DNA of 64,000 nt from Stigmatella ashevillena (lineage in GTDB: Bacteria > Myxococcota > Myxococcia > Myxococcales > Myxococcaceae), in the NCBI RefSeq assembly GCF_028368975.1, contig NZ_JAQNDM010000002.1, positions 3,590,425 to 3,654,424 on the forward strand, read 5' to 3'. The position numbers and the translations under genes were made by a program. The notes under the pieces were generated by a model. That model had not been told where the DNA came from. It saw only the letters and a program-made list of their open reading frames with translations, and did no database searches. Below are positions 47,401 to 54,078 of the stretch, piece by piece; the first letter of the stretch is position 1; every line of letters begins with the position of its first letter.

Positions 47401-48255
47401 GATGGGCGCGGACATGAGGTGTCCGTGACGTTCGCCGCCGGGGGCTTTCACGTGAAGGCGGACGCCACGCGCTTGGAACAGGTGGTCTTGAACCTCCTCA
47501 ACAACGCGGCCAAGTACACCGAGCCCGGAGGACGCATCCACGTGCGCCTGGAGCGCGAGGAGACCCCCACCCACGCATGGGCCGTGCTCCGCGTGAGAGA
47601 CACGGGCCGAGGCATCGCCCAGGACATGCTGGGCCGGGTGTTCGACCTGTTCGTCCAGGTGGACCCTTCCCTCGACCGGTCGGGCGGAGGGCTCGGAATC
47701 GGGCTGACGCTGGTGGACCGGCTGGTGGCCCTGCACGGGGGCTCCATCTCCGTGCACAGCGAGGGGTTGGGCCAGGGCAGCGAGTTCACGGTGCGGCTCC
47801 CGCTGCCCCCCCGGAAGGCTGCCGCCGCGCGGGCGCCCGTGCCCATCCCCCCTCCGGCCCAGCGTGCCCTACCCAAGCGCCGGGTGGTGGTGATCGAGGA
47901 CAACGACGATGTCCGGGACATCATGAAGGAGCTCCTGGAGGACCAAGGGCACGAGGTCGAGGTGGCCTCCAACGGTCTGGACGGGGTAGCGAAGGTGCTG
48001 GCGGTGCTGCCGGACGTGGCCTTCGTGGATGTGGGCCTGCCGGGCATCGACGGCTTCGAAGTGGCCCGGCGGGTGCGGGCCACGAAGGAGGGCGCTTCGC
48101 TCTACCTGGTGGCGCTCACCGGCTATGGTGGCTCGGAGGCCAAGATGAAGGCCCAGCACGCGGGGTTCGACCTGCACCTCGTCAAGCCCATCAACTTCCA
48201 GGATCTGCCCCGCATCATGGAATCCACCCAGAAGAAAAACCCGGCGCAGTCCTGA
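44419..48255 (+). CDS. Double hybrid sensor histidine kinase
   Basis: 1278 cytosolic residues. Order: PAS-like (~25-150), GAF (~160-330), HisKA with His in NVSHEFRTPLTLM (~360), HATPase (~460-575) with FKFTFEGEIRVT and GAGIPSQEL, receiver 1 (~628-745, Asp in LSDVMMPGLGG), second PAS (~755-875), second HisKA (LAHELRNPLAAL, ~910), second HATPase (~1010-1130) and receiver 2 (~1155-1275, Asp in FVDVGLPGIDG). Both kinase cores keep their ATP-binding glycines. A phosphorelay with two kinases in one chain is unusual, though known in myxobacteria. The signal is unknown. It precedes the glycosyltransferase cluster by 14 bp, so it may regulate it. Confidence 0.95.
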   Translation: MSALPPGPPSSLASSVLEGGGEMGALMRSLDWSQTPVGPVETWPQSLRTVLSIVLTSRHPLIAFWGKELVQFYNDSYRPMLGATKHPQAMGQSATECWAEAWDVLSPFFTAVMERGESTFVEDGLVCMDRNGYLEEAYFTYAYSPIKDESGGINGLFNACTESTGRVLSTRRFETLHALSEGHEVPRSAEEACRQAARVLEANRHDVPFALIYLTDSERPSARLAGTVGLEPGSRAAPLQLDLEAPLTEFPWAAVARTGKPLLLESLPPSLPPFPGGPWPEPSTSALVLPLLRPGHEAPVGFLMVGISPRRALDAQYQGFVEMLARHVSNAISNARAYEEEKRRSEALAELDRAKTDFFSNVSHEFRTPLTLMLGPVADSLADTEQPLPPRQRERQETVHRSSLRLLKLVNTLLDFARVEAGRANATFRPVDLSALTAELASSFRSLIESAGMRLVVDCPALPEPVYVDTEAWEKVILNLLSNAFKFTFEGEIRVTLRPQGRKVCVQVADTGAGIPSQELPHLFERFHRIQGAKGRTYEGSGIGLALVKELIKQHGGTVEAQSTLGQGTTFTLVLPLGSAHLPAEHVAPASPPSDVSARARFFLEEASQWTPDESPSVPAPGPSPGRILLAEDNADMRAYVQKLLGAHWTVEAVADGWDALKAARERRPDLILSDVMMPGLGGFGLLRELRADPRTATVPVILLSARAGEEASAEGLQAGADDYLVKPFSARELLSRVAARLEIAQAHTAVRTAQARLYTQLMQAPVAISILSGPELRFELANTHYLQMVGRQDVVNKTFREVFHELPENAPVFQMVRDVFETGQAYLADEYHVSLDRYGTGLEDVYFQFTCQAMRDAVGAIEGVLTVAVDVTAQVLARAQLKRLAQQEREARDRAEDSDKRKDEFLAMLAHELRNPLAALSTALEMMGRLPGDEARLARLRDTCHRQVHHLVRLVDDLLDVSRITRGKVELRIQDVDFATVVQNALSTSRPFIDGRGHEVSVTFAAGGFHVKADATRLEQVVLNLLNNAAKYTEPGGRIHVRLEREETPTHAWAVLRVRDTGRGIAQDMLGRVFDLFVQVDPSLDRSGGGLGIGLTLVDRLVALHGGSISVHSEGLGQGSEFTVRLPLPPRKAAAARAPVPIPPPAQRALPKRRVVVIEDNDDVRDIMKELLEDQGHEVEVASNGLDGVAKVLAVLPDVAFVDVGLPGIDGFEVARRVRATKEGASLYLVALTGYGGSEAKMKAQHAGFDLHLVKPINFQDLPRIMESTQKKNPAQS

Positions 48256-48268
48256 GGCAGACACGGCC

Positions 48269-49444
48269 ATGTCCCGTCCTTCCCCCTCCCCCGCTCCTGT
48301 CACCTGGCACCTGCTCACGGGCGAGTATCCCCCCCAGCCCGGCGGGGTCAGCGACTACACGCGGCTGGTCGCACGCGCCCTGGCCCAGGCGGGTGAGCAC
48401 GTCCACGTCTGGGCCCCGGGAGCGCCCGAGGCACACGGGGAGGACGGCGTTCAGGTGCACCGGGTGCCGGGGCTCTTCACCCCGCTGGGCCTGGCGAAGC
48501 TGACGTGGGCGCTCGAGCGGCTGCCGGGCCCCCGGCGGTTGCTGCTCCAGTATGTGCCGCATGCCTTCGGGATGAAGGCGATGAACATTCCGTTCTGCGC
48601 GTGGTTCGCCGCGCGCCGGCAAGACGAGCGCTGGGTCTTCTTCCACGAGGTGGTGTACCCGTGGAGCCCTCACGCCCCGCTGCGGCACCAAGTGCTCGCC
48701 GGCGCCACGCGGGTGATGGCGCAGTTGGCCGCCGGCCACGCGGCAAGGACATTCGTCTCCATTCCCTCCTGGAAGGAGTACCTGCCCGAGGGGACGCGCG
48801 CGCGCGCCGAGTGGCGCCCCGTGCCGAGCACCCTGCCCACCGAGGCCCCCGAAGAGGCGGTGGCGCGGCTGCGCGCACAGCTCGGGCCGGGGCCTTGGAT
48901 CGGGCACTTCGGGACGTATGGGAAAGCCACCGCGGAGCCGCTGGAGCGGGTGCTGGTGCCCCTGCTGCGCGCAGCCCCGGAGCGGCGGGCCCTGCTGCTC
49001 GGCCGGGGCAGCCAGGCCTATTGCGCCGGACTGACGCAGCGCCACCCGGAGTTGGCCGGCCAGATGCTCTTCCGCGACTCGCTCTCTCCGGAGGACGCCG
49101 TGGTGCACCTGAAGGCGACCGACCTGCTCGTGCAGCCCTATCCGGACGGCGTGAGCGCGCGGCGGACGACGACCATGGCAGGGCTGGCGCTGGGCCTGCC
49201 GCTGGTGACGAACACCGGCCACCTCACCGAGCCGGTCTGGCGCGGGTTGGGAGCCGTCGCGCTGGCGGAAGGCACGGACCCCGCGCCCATGGCCGCGCTC
49301 GCCGAGCGGCTCCTGTCCCACCCCCAGGAGCGAGCCGCCCTGGGCGCGCGCGCGGCGGAAATCTACCGGGAGCGCTTCTCGCTGGAGCGCACGGTGGAGG
49401 CCTTGCGGAGCCCCCCTCCCGCCGAAGAACGGGAGTCTCCGTGA
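48269..49444 (+). CDS. GT-B glycosyltransferase (GT4-like)
   Basis: 391 residues. GT-B fold with an N-terminal Rossmann half opening at LLTGEYPPQPGGVSDYTRLVARAL (the PPxxGG motif of GT4 enzymes), a short central hinge and a C-terminal half with IGHFGTYGKATAEPLERV and LLVQPYPDGVSARRTTTMAGLALGLPLVTN, which holds the sugar-nucleotide site. The usual EX7E is imperfect in this region. It probably adds a sugar in polysaccharide or glycan synthesis. It overlaps the next glycosyltransferase gene by four bases (GTGA). Confidence 0.85.
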   Translation: MSRPSPSPAPVTWHLLTGEYPPQPGGVSDYTRLVARALAQAGEHVHVWAPGAPEAHGEDGVQVHRVPGLFTPLGLAKLTWALERLPGPRRLLLQYVPHAFGMKAMNIPFCAWFAARRQDERWVFFHEVVYPWSPHAPLRHQVLAGATRVMAQLAAGHAARTFVSIPSWKEYLPEGTRARAEWRPVPSTLPTEAPEEAVARLRAQLGPGPWIGHFGTYGKATAEPLERVLVPLLRAAPERRALLLGRGSQAYCAGLTQRHPELAGQMLFRDSLSPEDAVVHLKATDLLVQPYPDGVSARRTTTMAGLALGLPLVTNTGHLTEPVWRGLGAVALAEGTDPAPMAALAERLLSHPQERAALGARAAEIYRERFSLERTVEALRSPPPAEERESP

Positions 49445-50592
49445 GCGTGACCTCCCCGCTGAAACTCGCGCTGCTGATGGATCCGCGCGAGGAGGGCTGG
49501 CCGAGCATGGACCTCGTGGGCGAGGCCCTGCTGGAGGGCCTGTCCGCGCGGCCTCGGGAGGTGCAGGTGACGGGCGTCCGCCCCGCGCTGCACAAGGTGG
49601 TCCGCCGCCTGCCCAAAGTGGGGGCCCGCAACGCGGCGTTCAACGCGGACAGGCTGCTCACGCGCTTCGGGGCCTATCCCCTGCGCGCGCTGCTGACCCG
49701 GCGCGGGCACGAGGCCTTCCACGTGGTGGACCACTCCTACGCCCAGCTCGTCCACACCCTCCCCGCTGGCCAGACCGGCGTCTATTGCCACGATCTCGAT
49801 GCCTTCTGGTCCGTGCTGGAGCCTTCCCGGGACCCCCGGCCGGCCTGGTTCCGCGAGATGGCGCGCGCCACGCTTCGCGGCCTGGAGCGCGCGGCCCTCG
49901 TGTTCCACAGCACCCAGGCGGTGCGCAGCCAGCTCCTGGCCCATGGGGTGACCGACCCGGCGCGGCTCGTCTGGGCGCCGTATGGCGTCTCTCCCGAATA
50001 CCACCCCGGCCCCGACCCCTCGGACGCCAGCGAAGCCCTCCTCGCGCCGCTGGGGGGCAGGCCCTTTCTCCTGCACGTGGGCAGCGCCATCCCCCGCAAG
50101 CGCCTGGACGTCCTCTTCGACGTGTTCGCCGCGCTGCGGGCCCGCCACCCCGACCTCCGGCTCGTTCAGCAGGGAGGGGCCCTCACCCCCGCCCAGCGAG
50201 AGCAGGTGGCACAGCGGGGAATCGCCGGCGCGCTCCTTCAGCCCCCCAAGGTGGACCGGGCGACGCTGGCGGGAATGTACCGCCGTGCCTGGGCGGTGCT
50301 CGTTCCCAGCGAGGCGGAGGGCTTCGGGCTGCCCGTCATCGAGGCGCTCGCCTGCGGGGCAAAGGTCATCGCCAGTGACCTGGCCGTGCTGCGGGAAGTC
50401 GGCGGCGAGGCCTGCACCTACTGCCCCGTGGCGCAGGTGGAGGCCTGGGTGGAGACGCTGGACGCGCTGCTCTCGGGCCGGCAACACGCCCCCTCCCCCG
50501 AGGCGCGCCGGGCCCGCGCGGGGCGTTTCACCTGGCCACAGCACGCCCACACCGTGCTGGAGGCCTACCTTCACCTGCTCCGGCATTCTTGA
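49441..50592 (+). CDS. Glycosyltransferase family 4 protein
   Basis: 383 residues, GT4 of GT-B fold. The C-terminal half has FLLHVGSAIPRKRLDVL, the EX7E motif in SEAEGFGLPVIEALACG and VIASDLAVLREVGG, all typical of retaining GT4 enzymes. The first half is divergent (LALLMDPREEGWPSMDLVGEALLE). GTG 49441 overlaps the stop codon of the previous gene. The frame is open to 48505 inside that gene and is not used. Followed by a 285-bp gap and the pilin gene. Confidence 0.88.
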   Translation: MSVTSPLKLALLMDPREEGWPSMDLVGEALLEGLSARPREVQVTGVRPALHKVVRRLPKVGARNAAFNADRLLTRFGAYPLRALLTRRGHEAFHVVDHSYAQLVHTLPAGQTGVYCHDLDAFWSVLEPSRDPRPAWFREMARATLRGLERAALVFHSTQAVRSQLLAHGVTDPARLVWAPYGVSPEYHPGPDPSDASEALLAPLGGRPFLLHVGSAIPRKRLDVLFDVFAALRARHPDLRLVQQGGALTPAQREQVAQRGIAGALLQPPKVDRATLAGMYRRAWAVLVPSEAEGFGLPVIEALACGAKVIASDLAVLREVGGEACTYCPVAQVEAWVETLDALLSGRQHAPSPEARRARAGRFTWPQHAHTVLEAYLHLLRHS

Positions 50593-50712
50593 ACCCCGAG
50601 ACAAAAGCCGGCACCCGCTGACAATTTTGGTCACGTAGGAGTTTGGGGCCAATGCAGGCGGAGCGCGGAGAGGCGGGCACACGGTGCGTGCCGAGCCCCC
50701 ATGACAGTCGAG

Positions 50713-50735
50713 AAAATCGGGTGCGGTCCCGTTTT
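50713..50735 (+). terminator. Possible weak terminator
   Basis: AAAATCGGG ... CCCGTTTT pairs with one bulge around a six-base loop and ends in four T, about 120 bp after the glycosyltransferase stop codon and before the pilin promoter. The short stem makes it doubtful. Confidence 0.3.
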
Positions 50736-50816
50736 CATTTGCATGAGGAACGGATCATCACATCCGCCCTGTACAGCCGTTTCTCGACACTTCGGGGGGC
50801 ATTTGCACACGGCGTA

Positions 50817-50831
50817 TGGCTCGGCCCTTGC
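50817..50831 (+). promoter_or_regulatory. Sigma-54-type promoter upstream of the pilin gene
   Basis: TGGCTCGGCCCTTGC matches the sigma-54 consensus TGGC-N8-TTGC, with GG at 50818-50819, GC at 50830-50831 and exactly ten bases between. This predicts transcription from about 50842, 36 bp before the pilin ATG. A TGAC-N7-GTCA inverted repeat at 50619-50633, about 200 bp upstream, is where an enhancer-binding activator such as a PilR-type regulator could bind. Myxococcus pilA is controlled this way; applying it here is inference. Confidence 0.65.
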
Positions 50832-50877
50832 TCTCTCGTCTGCTCAGGGTGCTGTTGCCAAATCTCCAGGAGCTCCC

Positions 50878-51513
50878 ATGGTGCATCGTTCGCGTGGCTT
50901 CACCCTCATCGAGCTCATGATTGTCGTGGCCATCATTGGAATCCTGGCCAGCATCGCCATTCCGAGCTTCATGCGATTCCAGGCGCGTGCCCGGCAGTCC
51001 GAGGCCAGCACCCAGCTCAAGAGCCTCTTCACCGCGCTGCGCACCCAGCAGCGCAAGCCGACCAACAACATCCACACCTCGGGCTTCTCGCCCGATCGCG
51101 GCAACCGCTACGGCTACCACCTGGAGAACGCGTGCTCCACCTATGAGGACCGCAGCACGCTCGACATCGCCTCCAACCCCATCGACACGTGCATCGGCAC
51201 GGACAACTCCCGGTTCAAGGACTTCCCGGCCTTCTTCGAGCCGGTGTCCGTTCAGACTCCCACCTGGGATGAAGAGGGCACGTCCCACGGAATGGGCTCC
51301 GAGGCAGGCATCTACGGGGAGACGGGCAGCTGGGACTTCATCGCGTACGGCGCGGGGGATGTGGACGATCAGCTCAGCGACGCGCCCGACACCTGGCTCA
51401 TCTCCTCGGCGGACGGGATGATCGAGACGAGCTGCCCGGAATCGGATGGCGTGCCGACGAACGTCGCCGCGGGCGAGCCGTTCAACGTCAGCAACGACGT
51501 CACCTGCCCGTAG
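50878..51513 (+). CDS. Type IV major pilin-like protein (PilA paralogue)
   Basis: 211 residues. The N-terminus [29 protein letters not shown] is a type IV prepilin signal: cleavage after Gly7, Phe methylated, Glu at mature position 5, then the hydrophobic helix. [13 protein letters not shown] and DDWL-like WDFIAYGAG, and Cys pairs (ENACSTY, DTCIG, TSCPES, DVTCP) fit the PilA of Myxococcus, as I remember it. AGGAG lies five bases before the ATG. It sits alone between two pairs of glycosyltransferase genes with its own sigma-54-type promoter; no pilB, pilC or pilT is in the window, so assembly would use a machine encoded elsewhere. Confidence 0.9.
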   Translation: MVHRSRGFTLIELMIVVAIIGILASIAIPSFMRFQARARQSEASTQLKSLFTALRTQQRKPTNNIHTSGFSPDRGNRYGYHLENACSTYEDRSTLDIASNPIDTCIGTDNSRFKDFPAFFEPVSVQTPTWDEEGTSHGMGSEAGIYGETGSWDFIAYGAGDVDDQLSDAPDTWLISSADGMIETSCPESDGVPTNVAAGEPFNVSNDVTCP

Positions 51514-51612
51514 CCGTCTGGCTCGGGGGAGGCTTTGCCCCCAGGACTTCTGACGACGGCCCAGGCTTCCCGGCTTGACCATTGGAAATGGGTTTGCTTC
51601 GGTCGCCGGGCC

Positions 51613-52848
51613 TTGCGCATCCTCTTCCTCAATCCCGTGGGCATCCTGGGCGGTGCCGAGCGCGCGCTGCTCGACCTGTTGGCCTGCCTGCGAAAGCTCG
51701 ACCCGAGCCTGTCGCTGTTCCTCCTGGCGGGCACCCCAGGCCCCCTTCTGGATGAAGCCCAAGCGCTCGGGGTGAATGCGCGGCTGCTGCCCCTTCCCGA
51801 AAAGCTCTCCGCCCTGGGGGACAGCGGCTTGCGGAACCAGGGGCCCCGGGCCCTGTGGGGCTTTGCGCGCAAGCTGGCGCCGACGCCCGGGTTGCTCGCC
51901 GCGTACCTGCATGCGCTGCGCCTCGAAGTCCGCGCGCTGCGGCCGCACCTGCTCCACTCGAACGGCATCAAGACCCACCTGTTGAGCCCCGCCACCGCGG
52001 GGCTGCCCGTGGCGCGCGTGTGGCACATCCACGACTTCGTGGGGGAGCGTCCCCTGGTGCGCCGGGCGCTGGGGGGGCTGCGCTCGCTGGCGACGGCGGC
52101 CATCGCCAACTCCCACGCGGTGGGAGAGGACGCCCGCGCCGTGCTCGGCCCGGTGCCCGTTCATGTCGTCTATAATGGTGTGGACGTGGAGCGGTTCTCC
52201 CCAGGCCCGGGGGAAGGCGCGCGGCTGGACAGGCTCGCGGGGCTGCCGCCCGCCCCAGCGGGCACCCTGCGCATTGGCTTGGTCGCCACCTACGCGCGCT
52301 GGAAGGGACACGAGGTCTTCCTCCAAGCCGCGGCCGGACTGGTGCGGGAATGTCCCACCTTGTCCCTCCGCTTCTATCTGGTGGGCGCGCCGCTCTACCG
52401 CACGCAGGACTCGCAGTTCTCCGAGGCGGAGCTGCGGGGCCTCGTGAAGGCGCTGGGCCTGGAGGGGCAAGTGGGGCTGGTGCCGTTCCAACAGGAGCCC
52501 GTGGACATCTACCGGTCCCTGGACATCTTCGTGCACGCGAGCACGCGGCGGGAGCCGTTCGGGCTCACCATCGCGGAGGCGATGGCCTGTGGCCGACCCA
52601 CCTTGCTGTCCCGGGCGAGCGGCGCAGCGGAGCAGCTCACCGACGGCGAGGAAGCCCTGAGCCTCCCTCCGGGAGAGCCCCTCGCGCTGACCGCCGCGCT
52701 GCGCGGGTGGGTGGAGAATGCGGACCTCCGGGAGCGGCTCGGACGAGCGGCCCGGACGGCCGCGGTCGCCCGCTTCTCCCGGGAGCGTTACGCCCGGCAG
52801 GTGCTGGCGCTCTACCGCACACTCCCCATGGCCCGGGGGACACCTTGA
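51613..52848 (+). CDS. Glycosyltransferase family 4 protein
   Basis: 411 residues from TTG 51613, or 437 from TTG 51535. The start ILFLNPVGILGGAERALLDL is the GT4 N-terminal motif; the C-terminal half has IGLVATYARWKGHEVFL, EX7E in TRREPFGLTIAEAMACG and RASGAAEQLTDGEEAL. GT4 enzymes add a sugar with retention of configuration. I prefer the later start because family members begin at about ILFLN, although a GGGGGAGG motif lies just before 51535. Overlaps the next gene by four bases (TTGA). Confidence 0.86.
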   Translation: MRILFLNPVGILGGAERALLDLLACLRKLDPSLSLFLLAGTPGPLLDEAQALGVNARLLPLPEKLSALGDSGLRNQGPRALWGFARKLAPTPGLLAAYLHALRLEVRALRPHLLHSNGIKTHLLSPATAGLPVARVWHIHDFVGERPLVRRALGGLRSLATAAIANSHAVGEDARAVLGPVPVHVVYNGVDVERFSPGPGEGARLDRLAGLPPAPAGTLRIGLVATYARWKGHEVFLQAAAGLVRECPTLSLRFYLVGAPLYRTQDSQFSEAELRGLVKALGLEGQVGLVPFQQEPVDIYRSLDIFVHASTRREPFGLTIAEAMACGRPTLLSRASGAAEQLTDGEEALSLPPGEPLALTAALRGWVENADLRERLGRAARTAAVARFSRERYARQVLALYRTLPMARGTP

Positions 52849-53987
52849 AGACACCGCGTCAGCTCGTCACCGTCTCGCACTCGTATGTCGTCACACTGAA
52901 CCGGCGCCTGGCCAACGAGATGGCGCGCGTGGGCGCCGGACGCTGGGAAGTGAAGGCCATCGCGCCCCGTGCGTTTCGCGGGGACTTGAGCCCGCTGAAG
53001 CTCCAACGGGAGCCCGGCGAGGCCAGCCAGGTGGAGGCGGTGCGGGCGCTGTTCACCCGCTCGGCACACGCCTTCCTCTATGGCCCGGAGCTGCGCACGC
53101 TGCTGGCGGGCCGGGTGAGCCTGGTGCACGCCTGGGAGGAGCCCTATGTCCTGGCGGGCGCGGAGGTGGCGCTCCTCACGCCCCGGCGTGTCCCTCTCGT
53201 CTTCTCCACGGCGCAGAACCTGCCCAAGCGCTACCCGCCTCCGTTCGCGCAGATCGAGCCCCTCGTCGTGGCCCGCTCCGCGGGCTGGGTGGCCTTCGGG
53301 GAGACGGTGAAACAGAACCTGCTCTCCCGCCCGGGCTACGCGCAGCGTCCCGCGCGCGCCATCCCCATGGGGGTGGACGTGGAACTCTTCCGGCCCGACC
53401 GGGCGATGGGCGCCGCCTTCTTGAGGGAGCTGGGGTGGGAGCCCGAGGGGCCCCCCGTGGTGGGCTACCTCGGACGCTTCGTGACCGAGAAGGGCGTGGA
53501 GCTGCTCCGGGATGCGTTGGAGCGCTTGAAGACCCCCTGGCGGGCGCTCTTCGTGGGAGGCGGACCGCTGGAAGGCCGCCTGCGGGCCTGGAGCGAGCGG
53601 CATCCTGGCCGGGTGCGCGTCGTGACGGGCGTGCCCCATGACCGTGTCCCGCAGGCGCTCAATGCGATGGATGTGCTGTGCGCGCCCAGCCAGACGGTGC
53701 CGCGGTGGAAGGAGCAGTTCGGCCGGATGCTGGCGGAGGGCTTCGCGTGCGGGGTCCCCGTGCTGGGCAGTGACTCCGGAGAGATTCCCTACACGATGGG
53801 GGACGCGGGACGCGTCCTCCCCGAGGCGGACACCGCCGCGTGGACGGCGGCCCTGGCAGAGTTGCTGGAGAGCCCGGAGCGGCGCCGCGAACGCTCCGCC
53901 CAGGGGCGCGAGCGGGCCATCCGTCACTTTGCCTGGAGCGCGGTGGCGCGCGAGCACCTGGACTTCTTCGAGTCGCTCCTCGGCTGA
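52845..53987 (+). CDS. Glycosyltransferase family 4 protein
   Basis: 380 residues. GT-B enzyme with LVHAWEEPYVLAGAEVALL, GYLGRFVTEKGVELLRDAL, the EX7E-like motif PRWKEQFGRMLAEGFACGVPVLGSDSGEIPY and a closing helix. TTG 52845 overlaps the stop codon of the previous gene with GGGGGAC upstream. The GT4 assignment is sure, the sugar is not. A hairpin terminator follows at 53997. Together the four GT genes and the pilin suggest surface glycan or pilin glycosylation work. Confidence 0.87.
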   Translation: MKTPRQLVTVSHSYVVTLNRRLANEMARVGAGRWEVKAIAPRAFRGDLSPLKLQREPGEASQVEAVRALFTRSAHAFLYGPELRTLLAGRVSLVHAWEEPYVLAGAEVALLTPRRVPLVFSTAQNLPKRYPPPFAQIEPLVVARSAGWVAFGETVKQNLLSRPGYAQRPARAIPMGVDVELFRPDRAMGAAFLRELGWEPEGPPVVGYLGRFVTEKGVELLRDALERLKTPWRALFVGGGPLEGRLRAWSERHPGRVRVVTGVPHDRVPQALNAMDVLCAPSQTVPRWKEQFGRMLAEGFACGVPVLGSDSGEIPYTMGDAGRVLPEADTAAWTAALAELLESPERRRERSAQGRERAIRHFAWSAVAREHLDFFESLLG

Positions 53988-53996
53988 ATCCCCTCT

Positions 53997-54026
53997 GCGC
54001 TTGCCCCAAGGGGACGGGGCAAGCGC
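53997..54026. terminator. Bidirectional terminator hairpin
   Basis: An 11-bp perfect stem GCGCTTGCCCC / GGGGCAAGCGC with an eight-base loop in the 91-bp gap between the converging glycosyltransferase and surface-protein genes. No T-tract. Confidence 0.65.
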
Positions 54027-54078
54027 AAACGCCCACCTCTGTCCAAGGGGTCCCAGCCAAGAACCCCCTCCATCCCTG

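Noticed and set aside
43603-47757. 1384-codon open frame on the minus strand
   Set aside because: It runs antisense to a well-supported amidotransferase and hybrid kinase. Its His/Gly/Arg-rich sequence has no domain, as expected for a shadow frame in high-GC DNA.
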